Positions 14,104-20,124 of a stretch of DNA of 20,124 nt are shown one piece after another. How positions within the stretch are numbered: position 1 is the stretch's first letter; each line of letters begins with the position of its first letter. The stretch is from positions 1-20,124 of the forward strand of contig CAZUZA010000026.1 of the NCBI GenBank assembly GCA_964624875.1. The letters are read 5' to 3'. A program made the position numbers and the translations under genes. The DNA comes from Atopostipes sp964624875 (GTDB taxonomy: Bacteria > Bacillota > Bacilli > Lactobacillales > Carnobacteriaceae_A). The notes beneath the pieces were generated by a model. That model saw only the letters and a program-made list of their open reading frames with translations. It did not search any database and was not told the DNA's origin.

Positions 14104-14128
14104 TTTTTTCACTATGTTTGTGAAAAAA
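14104..14128 (+). repeat. Stem-loop in the leader of the flavoprotein operon
   Basis: TTTTTTCAC (14104-14112) and GTGAAAAAA (14120-14128) form a perfect 9-bp stem with a 7-base loop, 35 bases before the start codon of the first reductase gene. No T tract follows directly, so it is unlikely to be a terminator on the plus strand. It may stabilise the mRNA or act as a protein site. Confidence 0.5.
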
Positions 14129-14163
14129 GTTCTACTTATTTTAGAAACGGAAGGAAATGGAAG

Positions 14164-14772
14164 ATGAAAAAATTAATTGGATTAGTCGGAACAAATTCTG
14201 ATAAATCAACAAACCGTCAACTTTTACAGTTCATGTCAAAACATTATGCACATCAGGCTGACATTGAATTAATGGAAATTGAGCATTTGCCATTATGGAA
14301 CAAACCTGAAAACTATAGTGTTTTACCTGAAGTAGAAGAAATGGCAAACAAAATTAAAGCAGCGGACGGTGTTGTTATTGCAACGCCGGAGTACGATCAC
14401 GCTCCTACAGCTGCACTAAACAATGCGCTCGCATGGTTATCTTATAAAACATATCCTCTATTAAACAAACCTGTCATGATTATTGGTGCGTCATATGGAA
14501 CGTTAGGTTCTTCCAGAGCACAAATTCAATTACAGCAATTACTAGAAGCGCCAGAACTAAAAGCACACGTTATGCCAAGTTCGGAATTTCTATTAGGTCA
14601 CTCTCTACAGGCTTTCAACCAAGACGGTGATTTAGTCTTTGAGAAAAAAGTTGCTGAGCTAGATACTATTTTCACTAACTACCTACAATTTGTGGACATC
14701 ATTAAGCAATTGCCAAATGCCCAAGAAATTGGAGAAGAAACAGCTGCAAAATATATCTGGGATAACAAATAG
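14164..14772 (+). CDS. NADPH-dependent FMN reductase-like flavoprotein (short paralogue)
   Basis: A 202-residue flavodoxin-fold protein of the NADPH-dependent FMN reductase family. MKKLIGLVGTNSDKSTNRQL is the phosphate-binding N-terminus; AADGVVIATPEYDHAPTAAL followed by NALAWLSY is the characteristic FMN-contacting loop, and PVMIIGASYGTLGSSRAQ the next. It should bind FMN noncovalently and reduce flavins, quinones or other acceptors with NAD(P)H. The frame is open upstream to 14083, but the ATG at 14164 is preferred: AAGGAA lies upstream and homology begins there. It is a paralogue of the first domain of the next gene, 15 bases downstream, with the same promoter. It lacks the PAS domain and the motif-rich tail. 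The two may form a heteromer; this is inference. Confidence 0.88.
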   Translation: MKKLIGLVGTNSDKSTNRQLLQFMSKHYAHQADIELMEIEHLPLWNKPENYSVLPEVEEMANKIKAADGVVIATPEYDHAPTAALNNALAWLSYKTYPLLNKPVMIIGASYGTLGSSRAQIQLQQLLEAPELKAHVMPSSEFLLGHSLQAFNQDGDLVFEKKVAELDTIFTNYLQFVDIIKQLPNAQEIGEETAAKYIWDNK

Positions 14773-14787
14773 AAGAGGAGCATAAAC

Positions 14788-16053
14788 ATGAAGTTAGTCG
14801 GCTTAGTCGGTTCAAACGCGGATAAATCATACAACCGCTCATTACTTAAATTTATTGCAAAAAATTATACAGACTTATTTGAATTAGAACTTTTAGAAAT
14901 TAAAGACATTCCTTTATTCAACCAAAGTAACGACCAAACAAATTCAGAACCCATCCAACATTTAATTCGTAAAATTAGTGCAGCGGATGGCGTTATTATC
15001 GCAACACCGGAACATAATCGTACCGTTCCACCAGCATTAAAAAGTGTACTAGAATGGTTATCTTTTAAAGCACATCCATTTGAAAACCAACCTGTCCTTA
15101 TCGTCGGTGCGTCATACTACGATCAAGGTACATCACGTGCACAATTGCACTTACGTCAAATTTTAGAAGCTCCGGGAGTTGGCGCATTCACATTCCCAGG
15201 CAACGAATTTTTATTAGGTCACGCAACACAAGCGTTCGACGAGAACGGTGACATTAAAGACCCGAACACGGTGAAATTCTTAAGAAGTGTATTAGAAAAA
15301 TTTGTCCAGTACGTGAATGTTCTTGAAGGACTGAAGAGAAAGGAAACAGTTAAAGTGAAACCAGAAGATTTAAATGCAACAGGTAAAATTGATACAACAA
15401 TCGAAGGATTAGATATGTATGCAGAAGACTGGGTAGAACAAGCATCTGCAAAAGTAAACGCCGCTAAAGGTGATGACTATGTTGAGTTAGACCGTGGTGT
15501 CTTAACAGTTAACCAATTAAATAGTTTACTAAACTCAATGCCATTTGAAATCACATATGCAGACAGCAACAACCAGTTCCTATACTACAACAGACATATT
15601 CCACGTGAAGAGATGCTCGCGAAACGTCACCCAAGTCAAGCGGGTAACCCACTAGGTGCATGTCACCCAGAATCAACACACAAAAACGTTTCATACGTTA
15701 TTTCAGAATTACGTGCAAAAAACGTTGACCACTTCCGTGTGAAGGTTCCAACACATGGTCCGGATAAATTTGTTGTTCACACTTACCAAGGGATGTACGA
15801 CGAAGATGGTACGTACTTAGGTATTAACGAGTATGTTCAAGATATCCAACCACTAATCGAATGGTACTTGAAGCAAACTGGTCAAGAACTAGTTGGTGGC
15901 AAGACAGATGGTGTTTCTGGTGCTTCAGAAAATGATAAGGATACAGATGGTGTATCTGGTGCAACAGCACAAGACGACGCATCAAACTTACACGGTGCAA
16001 GCGACGTTGAAGTCGAAGCTGACGCAGTATCTGGTGCTTCAGAACACATCTAA
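14788..16053 (+). CDS. FMN reductase-PAS fusion with a tail of ApbE-type flavinylation motifs
   Basis: A 421-residue cytosolic protein with three parts. Residues 1-185: NADPH-dependent FMN reductase fold (MKLVGLVGSNADKSYNRSL; AADGVIIATPEHNRTVPPAL; VLIVGASYYDQGTSRAQ). Residues 235-352: a region like the PAS domain of DUF438 proteins (DRGVLTVNQLNSLLNSMPFE, then LGACHPES with C292-H293, and a GTYLGINEYVQDI end). Residues 370-421: a hydrophilic, probably disordered tail with D374-GVSGAS, D387-GVSGAT and D412-AVSGAS, plus a degenerate HGAS at 402-405. D-x-x-[ST]-G-A-[TS] is the sequence to which ApbE attaches FMN, and a cytosolic apbE lies 3 kb away. Expected role: relay electrons from NAD(P)H through bound FMN to covalent flavins, with PAS sensing or docking. 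Shine-Dalgarno AGAGGAG precedes the ATG. The motifs lack the common following x-T, so modification is a prediction. Confidence 0.85.
   Translation: MKLVGLVGSNADKSYNRSLLKFIAKNYTDLFELELLEIKDIPLFNQSNDQTNSEPIQHLIRKISAADGVIIATPEHNRTVPPALKSVLEWLSFKAHPFENQPVLIVGASYYDQGTSRAQLHLRQILEAPGVGAFTFPGNEFLLGHATQAFDENGDIKDPNTVKFLRSVLEKFVQYVNVLEGLKRKETVKVKPEDLNATGKIDTTIEGLDMYAEDWVEQASAKVNAAKGDDYVELDRGVLTVNQLNSLLNSMPFEITYADSNNQFLYYNRHIPREEMLAKRHPSQAGNPLGACHPESTHKNVSYVISELRAKNVDHFRVKVPTHGPDKFVVHTYQGMYDEDGTYLGINEYVQDIQPLIEWYLKQTGQELVGGKTDGVSGASENDKDTDGVSGATAQDDASNLHGASDVEVEADAVSGASEHI
15907..16044 (+). repeat. In-frame repeats encoding D-x-V-S-G-A-[ST]
   Basis: Three related 24-base units begin at 15907, 15946 and 16021, with a shorter degenerate unit at 15991. 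The modifiable residues are S380, T393, S405 (degenerate copy) and S418, spaced 13, 12 and 13 codons. The first and third units end with the identical CTGGTGCTTCAGAA, while synonymous differences elsewhere show the copies are not recent perfect duplicates. Confidence 0.8.
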
Positions 16054-16063
16054 TTATTCTTAT

Positions 16064-16107
16064 AAACACATGCCTCGAATCGTTTTGGTTCGGTGCATGT
16101 GTTTTTT
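16064..16107 (+). terminator. Intrinsic terminator of the flavoprotein operon
   Basis: AAACACATGC and GCATGTGTTT form the stem around a long loop that contains an inner GAA/TTC pairing. T-rich tail to 16107, starting 10 bases after the stop. Confidence 0.85.
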
Positions 16108-16123
16108 ATTTCGCTTAAATCTG

Positions 16124-16165
16124 AAAAAGACAACTTCTGAAACCACAAGCGGTTCAAAAGTTGTC
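16124..16165 (-). terminator. Intrinsic terminator of the BNR-repeat gene
   Basis: On the minus strand GACAACTT, an inner GAACC/GGTTT(C) pairing and AAGTTGTC form a long stem that exits into TTTTT (16124-16128), just after the stop at 16173. Confidence 0.8.
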
Positions 16166-16172
16166 CTCCACT

Positions 16173-17207
16173 CTATTCTTTTACGACAAAAAAGTATGGT
16201 CGCTCTTCTAAGAAACGGTTTGACCAGGAAAGCTCCAATGGCTCCCAAACATCCGCTTCTTCATCCATATAAAAGATACCAAAATTATTTAACGCATAAT
16301 ACGCACTGACATTCTTTGGATCATTCGCGAGGTGATGGCTATAAGCATCTTGCGTTGGCAACCCATTCGCCAGCTCAACCCAGGGGTCATCACCAACCTT
16401 TTCATAAATCGTTGAATACCGCTCCGAGCCATGTGCTTTCCTAGCACTTTTTGAAGCTGAGACTAAGCGGTAACCCGGCTTGTTCGGATGAAGCACCATA
16501 TGATAAAGATACGGATGCATCTCTAAACCTTCACTCATGAAATCCCAACTGTGCCCACCATCGCTACTTTCCGCATAGGACCCTCGTTTGCCATCCGTCG
16601 TCAAACCACCATTGGCCGCAAATAATCGTGCTGGATCATCTGGATGTTTTAATAACGTATGCACGTCAATCGGACTGCTTTCAGCACGATCATTCCATGT
16701 TTTCCCATGATCCGTCGTGAAAAAGACCGCTCCAGCTTCGACTGATACAGCGATATAATCTTCATCCGTTTCACTAGGCGTAATCCATCGCACAAAATGT
16801 GTTTCTGGTCGAGGTGGAAACGCCCATTGATTTTTCGATGGCAACTCTTGAATGCCTGTAAATTCTGTCCAGCTCTCTCCACTATCTTCTGAATAATACA
16901 TTCGACTAGGTTCCGTCCCAACATAAACCGTACTATGCCCATTTGTTTGACGCCGCGGATTCACGGCCACAGATGTCATGCGTTCGGCATCGCCAAAAGT
17001 AAATTCATTTTGCTGCCAGGTTACCCCATTATCTTCACTCAGCCACAAGCCTTCATCAGCAGCCAAATACATTCGCTCATCATCATGTGGATCAAGCGCT
17101 AATCGGTTCGGTTTGACTCCTTTTAAAGGCGTTGAAAATTCATAACCTTCTTCCGTTTCATGAATCGCCAACAGTTGCTCCTTCATTCCAATATAAAATG
17201 TTCGCAT
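16173..17207 (-). CDS. Cytosolic BNR/Asp-box repeat beta-propeller protein
   Basis: A 344-residue protein with four clear Asp-box motifs: SEDNGVTW (57-64), SEDSGESW (106-113), TTDHGKTW (164-171) and SSDGGHSW (214-221). The spacing of about 50 residues fits blades of a sialidase/VPS10-like propeller. The N-terminus (MRTFYIGMKEQLLAI) is not a signal peptide, so it is expected in the cytosol. No sialidase arginine triad is evident, and I would not call it a sialidase. Related proteins are annotated 'exo-alpha-sialidase' or 'glycosyl hydrolase' only because of the repeats. A perfect AAAGGAGG lies 8 bases before the ATG. Monocistronic. Function unknown. Confidence 0.78.
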   Translation of the reverse strand: MRTFYIGMKEQLLAIHETEEGYEFSTPLKGVKPNRLALDPHDDERMYLAADEGLWLSEDNGVTWQQNEFTFGDAERMTSVAVNPRRQTNGHSTVYVGTEPSRMYYSEDSGESWTEFTGIQELPSKNQWAFPPRPETHFVRWITPSETDEDYIAVSVEAGAVFFTTDHGKTWNDRAESSPIDVHTLLKHPDDPARLFAANGGLTTDGKRGSYAESSDGGHSWDFMSEGLEMHPYLYHMVLHPNKPGYRLVSASKSARKAHGSERYSTIYEKVGDDPWVELANGLPTQDAYSHHLANDPKNVSAYYALNNFGIFYMDEEADVWEPLELSWSNRFLEERPYFFVVKE

Positions 17208-17258
17208 TCGTCAACCCTCCTTTAATTCCTTCACGTTCCTTGTGTTCTTCTTAATTTG

Positions 17259-17287
17259 ATTATCAATGAAATCTTTTTTTACAACAA
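17259..17287 (-). promoter_or_regulatory. Promoter of the BNR-repeat gene
   Basis: TTGTTG (17282-17287), 17 bases, GATAAT (17259-17264) on the minus strand. The -10 overlaps the short palindrome TTGAT-T-ATCAA; its spacing is wrong for an FNR box (one base, not four). Confidence 0.45.
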
Positions 17288-17339
17288 GTTATATGATTGC
17301 TCCCACCTTGTAAAACCCTCCATTTCACAATGAGAAGGT

Positions 17340-17368
17340 TTTCATTTTACTGAAATTTGTGCTACCAT
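17340..17368 (+). promoter_or_regulatory. Candidate promoter of the CorC-like gene
   Basis: An extended -10 TGC-TACCAT (hexamer 17363-17368) with a poor -35 TTTCAT 17 bases upstream. It leaves a leader of about 35 bases before the ATG at 17409. Confidence 0.3.
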
Positions 17369-17408
17369 TTATATGAAAATTGTATTTCAAGGAGGAACCA
17401 AATGCTAT

Positions 17409-18695
17409 ATGGATAGTAATCAGATGAACAGTATTATCTTCTTTTTTGTGTTAGTAGCTTTGTCAGCCTTTTTCTCATCTTCAGAGACAGCCTTCACGTC
17501 GGCGAATCGCATTCGCCTACAGCAACTTGAAGAAGCAGGTGATAAAAAAGCCGCAAATGCCTTAAACTTGCAAGGAAAATTCGAGTCCTTGCTATCAACG
17601 ATTTTAATCGGAAACAACTTGGTAAACATTGCAGCGTCATCAATCGCTACGATTTTCTTTCTCAAGTTATCTCCTACATATGGTGCTACAATCGCAACCA
17701 TTGTCACAACTGTTTTGCTCTTACTTTTTGGTGAAATCACCCCGAAATTAATCGGCCGTGTTTACCCTGAGAGTATTTCACTACGTTTTGCAGCACCAAT
17801 TACCTTACTTATGAAACTATTTATGCCCTTCGTGTGGCTCTTTCAACAATGGACAAAGCTGATCCGTAGGCTGATTCCATTATCAAATGAAAGTGCGATT
17901 AGTGAAGAAGAACTCCTCTCAATTGTTGATGAAGCTCGACTTGGTGGTGCTATCGAACAAAAGGAACATTTGCTGGTTAAAGCTGCGATTGAATTTGACG
18001 ACCGGGATATCGCAACCATTTTAACACCTCGAATTGATGTCGTTAGCTTTGACATTCGTGAAGAGGATGAAGATATTGAAGATCTGTATCTACGCTCCCC
18101 TTATTCTCGTCTCATTGTTTATAATGGTGAAACCGATATAATTCTAGGCACTCTTCACGCCAAAGACTTCTTTCGTTATATAAAAGCAAAACAAAGACAC
18201 CCAGAAAATTATTCGCCTATCGAAGAATTGCTCACGAAACCACTATTTGTCCCGGCAACCATTTCACCGTCTGATCTTTTAGCGGCAATGCAACAAAACC
18301 ATACACATATCGGCATGGTCGTTGATGAATATGGCCAGATGACAGGAATTGCGACGATGGAAGATGTTCTCGAAGAGCTTGTTGGTGAAATCTGGGATGA
18401 GTCCGATGTGGTACGGGCGAACTTTAAGCAACTAAATGAGGATATGTATCTTCTGCCTGGGACTTATTCGTTGAATAAATTGTTTGATTTATTTAAAATG
18501 GACCGTGAAGAAAATTGGTTGTCAAATACCGTAAACGGCTTTATTATCGAACAGTTTGATCGTATTCCCGAAAATAACGAGGTACTCTTTTATAAAGATA
18601 TTAAAATAACGATTGTAAATGCACAAACGCAAAGAGTAAATGAAGTTATTGTTGAGAGAATTGAGCTGGCAACTAAAGCCGAAAACGAAGAATGA
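17409..18695 (+). CDS. HlyC/CorC (CNNM-type) transporter family membrane protein
   Basis: A 428-residue protein in the order DUF21 (CNNM) membrane domain, CBS pair, CorC_HlyC domain. The membrane part starts IIFFFVLVALSAFFSSSETA and continues with SLLSTILIGNNLVNIAASS and LLFGEITPKLIGR, all typical of DUF21. The CBS pair holds ATILTPRIDVVSFD and YSRLIVYNGETD, then HIGMVVDEYGQMTGIATMED followed by VLEELVGEIWDE. The C-terminal small domain follows. Relatives move or regulate Mg2+ (Bacillus MpfA exports it); 'hemolysin' labels are historical. Start choice is odd: AAGGAGG at 17389-17395 is ideal for an out-of-frame ATG at 17402 that reads four codons, while the in-frame ATG at 17409 is 13 bases away. 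The lipoprotein gene follows after 9 bases. Confidence 0.9.
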   Translation: MDSNQMNSIIFFFVLVALSAFFSSSETAFTSANRIRLQQLEEAGDKKAANALNLQGKFESLLSTILIGNNLVNIAASSIATIFFLKLSPTYGATIATIVTTVLLLLFGEITPKLIGRVYPESISLRFAAPITLLMKLFMPFVWLFQQWTKLIRRLIPLSNESAISEEELLSIVDEARLGGAIEQKEHLLVKAAIEFDDRDIATILTPRIDVVSFDIREEDEDIEDLYLRSPYSRLIVYNGETDIILGTLHAKDFFRYIKAKQRHPENYSPIEELLTKPLFVPATISPSDLLAAMQQNHTHIGMVVDEYGQMTGIATMEDVLEELVGEIWDESDVVRANFKQLNEDMYLLPGTYSLNKLFDLFKMDREENWLSNTVNGFIIEQFDRIPENNEVLFYKDIKITIVNAQTQRVNEVIVERIELATKAENEE

Positions 18696-18704
18696 GGAAT
18701 TCCT

Positions 18705-19067
18705 ATGAAAAAACGAAACTTTTTACTAGTCTCTACCCTAGTTATTTTCCTACTCGTCGGCTGTAATTCCGTCGAAGAGTATAAAGAGGATGAGAACAAA
18801 GGTACTACGGAGGATGTGCTCGGAGAACCCCAAGCCGATCCGACCTTTACTGGAACGATTGCTGAAATAAATGGTGACATGGCTTTAGTCGAAATTGAAG
18901 AAGGGGCCATTTTGAGTTCAGGAGATCAAGTGCATATTCCTTTGTCTATAGATAATGTGGATAACTTTGAAGTTGGTGACCAAGTTCGCATTGGCTATGA
19001 TGGGTCCGTTATGGAAAGCTATCCCTTACAAATAAATATGACTTTTATTGAAAAAGTAGACGAATAA
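18705..19067 (+). CDS. Small DUF3221-like lipoprotein
   Basis: A 120-residue exported protein. MKKRN is followed by a hydrophobic stretch and the lipobox L-V-G-C with C20 as the lipidated residue, then an acidic linker (EEYKEDENKGTTED). The rest (TFTGTIAEINGDMALVEIEE, then SGDQVHIPL, FEVGDQVRIGYDGSVMESYP) is a compact beta domain like DUF3221/YobA-type proteins. It should sit on the outer face of the membrane. GAGGA lies 7 bases before the ATG. It follows the CorC-like gene by 9 bases and shares its transcript, so a role in the same ion or envelope process is possible but unproven. Confidence 0.85.
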   Translation: MKKRNFLLVSTLVIFLLVGCNSVEEYKEDENKGTTEDVLGEPQADPTFTGTIAEINGDMALVEIEEGAILSSGDQVHIPLSIDNVDNFEVGDQVRIGYDGSVMESYPLQINMTFIEKVDE

Positions 19068-19072
19068 TTGAC

Positions 19073-19107
19073 GCAGCAACCTCAAGTAAGCGAGGTTGCT
19101 TTTTTTG
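19073..19107 (+). terminator. Intrinsic terminator after the lipoprotein gene
   Basis: AGCAACCTC (19075-19083), 8-base loop and GAGGTTGCT (19092-19100), followed by a T run to 19106. Confidence 0.9.
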
Positions 19108-19134
19108 CGTTGAAATTGGTGAATGTCTTATAAT
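19105..19134 (+). promoter_or_regulatory. Promoter of the 43-residue membrane protein gene
   Basis: TTGCGT (19105-19110), 18 bases, consensus TATAAT (19129-19134). The -35 overlaps the T run of the preceding terminator. Confidence 0.55.
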
Positions 19135-19164
19135 AAAGATAGCCTAATGAAGGGGGAATGAAAG

Positions 19165-19296
19165 ATGTCAAAGAAAGAGAAAGATTCGGGTTTTTTATCC
19201 GTTATCGTAGGGTCGCTACTGACATTTTTATTTAGTAACGTCTTTTTATTGGTTTACGGTTTATTTAAATCACGCTCTAAAAAAAGTAAAAAATAG
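19165..19296 (+). CDS. 43-residue single-span membrane protein
   Basis: A small gene of 43 codons. It has a short charged N-terminus (MSKKEKDS), one hydrophobic helix at about residues 9-34 (GFLSVIVGSLLTFLFSNV and onward), and a very basic C-terminus (KSRSKKSKK). Charge on both sides makes topology unclear, but the basic end is most likely cytosolic. It is supported by a consensus promoter, AAGGGGG 8 bases before the ATG, and a terminator 9 bases after the stop, so it is a complete one-gene unit. I do not recognise the family; candidates are a stress-type micropeptide or a small subunit of a membrane complex. Confidence 0.75.
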   Translation: MSKKEKDSGFLSVIVGSLLTFLFSNVFLLVYGLFKSRSKKSKK

Positions 19297-19304
19297 TTTA
19301 AAAG

Positions 19305-19341
19305 AAGCGCACGCCCGTATTCATTGGGATTGTGCTTTTTT
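19305..19341 (+). terminator. Intrinsic terminator of the 43-residue protein gene
   Basis: AAGCGCA pairs with TGTGCTT (one G-U), with an inner CCC/GGG pairing after a two-base mismatch, then T6. Confidence 0.7.
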
Positions 19342-19465
19342 ATGTGCCATATTGTAGCCCTTCTCTTAGTGGTTATGCTCTCTTTCATTTTACTAAATAC
19401 CTTATCTTGTTGGCATACCATTATGCCTTTTTTCAAAAACAGTCATCAAAAACGACAATAAATTA

Positions 19466-19474
19466 TGGTATACT
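19466..19474 (+). promoter_or_regulatory. Extended -10 promoter of the GNAT gene
   Basis: TGG-TATACT (hexamer 19469-19474) with no good -35. It contains the first possible ATG (19465), which argues for the downstream start at 19507. The stretch 19342-19464 holds no convincing gene. Confidence 0.5.
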
Positions 19475-19506
19475 CGCTTGGAATAGATAGAAAGTATGTG
19501 AATAAA

Positions 19507-20067
19507 ATGATACGAAAAGTACATTTAGAAGAAATTCCATTATTATACCCTTTTGTTTTAAAGATTTTTACAGATATGGGATTGCCTCTTTTAGAAACAA
19601 TTGCGCCCGAAAACCTTGAAGCGATTATAGTAGATGCGATGCATAGTCCTCGCTATCGCTACGGTTATGAGAATGCCTATATTTATGAAATGGATGGGGA
19701 GATTGCCGGCGTATTATTTGGCTACCCGGGTGAATGGGAAATGCTGATCGATGGTCCACTTCAAGCTTCTATGTTGAATCATGGCTTGAATTACGAAAAG
19801 TTAACCGTTGAATACGAAACTCTACCTGGTGAATGGTACTTAGATACGTTAGTTATCAGTCCCAACCATCGGCGACAAGGAGTTGCGACCGCACTAATTG
19901 AGTACGCTATTGAAGTCGCTAAAGGAAGAGACTATGATAAAATCGCCTTAAACTGCGAGACCGATAATAAACCCGCTTATAAATTGTATGAAAAGCTAGG
20001 TTTCAGATCGATGACAAAACTTGTTCTCAGTGGCCATGTCTATTGGCACATGACATTAGACCTTTAA
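19507..20067 (+). CDS. GNAT-family N-acetyltransferase
   Basis: A 186-residue cytosolic acetyltransferase. The acetyl-CoA motif A is WYLDTLVISPNHRRQGVATA, where RRQGVA (about 122-127) binds the pyrophosphate. LNCETDNKPAYKLYEKLGFR is the typical motif B with a conserved N-x-P/A-A-x-x-L-Y-x-x-x-G-F pattern. The N-terminal half (IRKVHLEEIPLLYPFVLKIF) is diverged and would set the acceptor, which cannot be predicted. The frame is open to 19465, but that ATG sits inside the -10; the ATG at 19507 fits homology, although its Shine-Dalgarno is weak (AGAAAG). Monocistronic, with a strong terminator. Confidence 0.88.
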   Translation: MIRKVHLEEIPLLYPFVLKIFTDMGLPLLETIAPENLEAIIVDAMHSPRYRYGYENAYIYEMDGEIAGVLFGYPGEWEMLIDGPLQASMLNHGLNYEKLTVEYETLPGEWYLDTLVISPNHRRQGVATALIEYAIEVAKGRDYDKIALNCETDNKPAYKLYEKLGFRSMTKLVLSGHVYWHMTLDL

Positions 20068-20070
20068 TTT

Positions 20071-20110
20071 AAAAACCGGTGAGCCTATGAGAGCTCTAAC
20101 CGGTTTTTTT
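20071..20110 (+). terminator. Intrinsic terminator of the GNAT gene
   Basis: AAAAACCGGTGAGC and GCTC-TA-ACCGGTTTTT form a long stem with an 8-base loop and a T7 tail, 3 bases after the stop. Confidence 0.92.
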
Positions 20111-20124
20111 GCTTTATTCTGCTT

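Noticed and set aside
14083..14163. 27-codon N-terminal extension of the first FMN reductase
   Set aside because: It lies in the leader with the stem-loop; family homology and a Shine-Dalgarno point to the ATG at 14164.
15824..16309. Frames in other phases over the repeat tail and terminators
   Set aside because: They overlap the D-x-V-S-G-A-[ST] coding repeats and two terminators, and the translations are low-complexity artefacts.
17255..17270. FNR box in the BNR-gene promoter (TTGATTATCAA)
   Set aside because: The half sites are separated by one base instead of four, so it does not fit FNR; it may simply be part of the -10.
19254..19436. 60-codon minus-strand frame
   Set aside because: It overlaps the 43-residue gene and its terminator and has no recognisable start signals.
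1..20124. CRISPR arrays, tRNA or rRNA genes, prophage genes
   Set aside because: I looked for regularly spaced repeats, cloverleaf-like segments with CCA ends and phage-type genes and saw none.

Overview
The window looks like a chromosomal contig from a low-GC Gram-positive bacterium of the order Lactobacillales, probably near Carnobacteriaceae or Aerococcaceae. The order is inferred from the ddl-murF-acpS-mazEF gene set, QueT, a PsuK with a fused HTH, Shine-Dalgarno-rich starts and many extended -10 promoters. The genus is not established. A 100-base run of N (5043-5142) marks a scaffold join.

Layout. Positions 1-840 are eroded accessory DNA: the last 48 codons of an IS1380-type transposase, then a broken pilin-like gene. 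A TrmR-like O-methyltransferase (-) and a CBS-ACT, CbpA-like c-di-AMP-binding protein (+) are divergent. They are followed by a 2-hydroxycarboxylate transporter (-), a quinone-oxidoreductase-like MDR enzyme (-), the gap, and queT (-). The core block 5829-9404 is on the minus strand: ddl, murF and acpS (cell wall precursor and acyl carrier protein activation), then mazE-mazF with its own promoter and a possible operator. Next come a small protein of unknown function and pgeF, also minus. A cytosolic ApbE flavin transferase (+) is divergent from pgeF. A shared terminator separates apbE from the psuK-psuG pseudouridine catabolism operon (-).

The most interesting part is 14023-16053 (+). Two tandem NADPH-dependent FMN-reductase-like genes lie behind a perfect FNR-type box (TTGAT-N4-ATCAA) centred about 41.5 bases before the predicted transcription start, the usual geometry of a class II activated promoter. 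The second protein is a fusion of a flavodoxin-like reductase, a DUF438-type PAS domain and a hydrophilic tail. The tail carries three D-x-V-S-G-A-[ST] motifs plus one degenerate copy, with 12-13 residue periodicity. This motif resembles the site where ApbE attaches FMN covalently. With an unexported ApbE encoded 3 kb away, this suggests a cytosolic, anaerobically induced, multi-flavinylated redox protein. That is an inference, not a demonstrated function.

The right end holds a cytosolic BNR/Asp-box repeat protein (-), a CorC/HlyC-type membrane protein followed closely by a small DUF3221-like lipoprotein (+), a 43-residue single-span membrane protein (+), and a GNAT acetyltransferase (+). Most transcription units end in clear intrinsic terminators.
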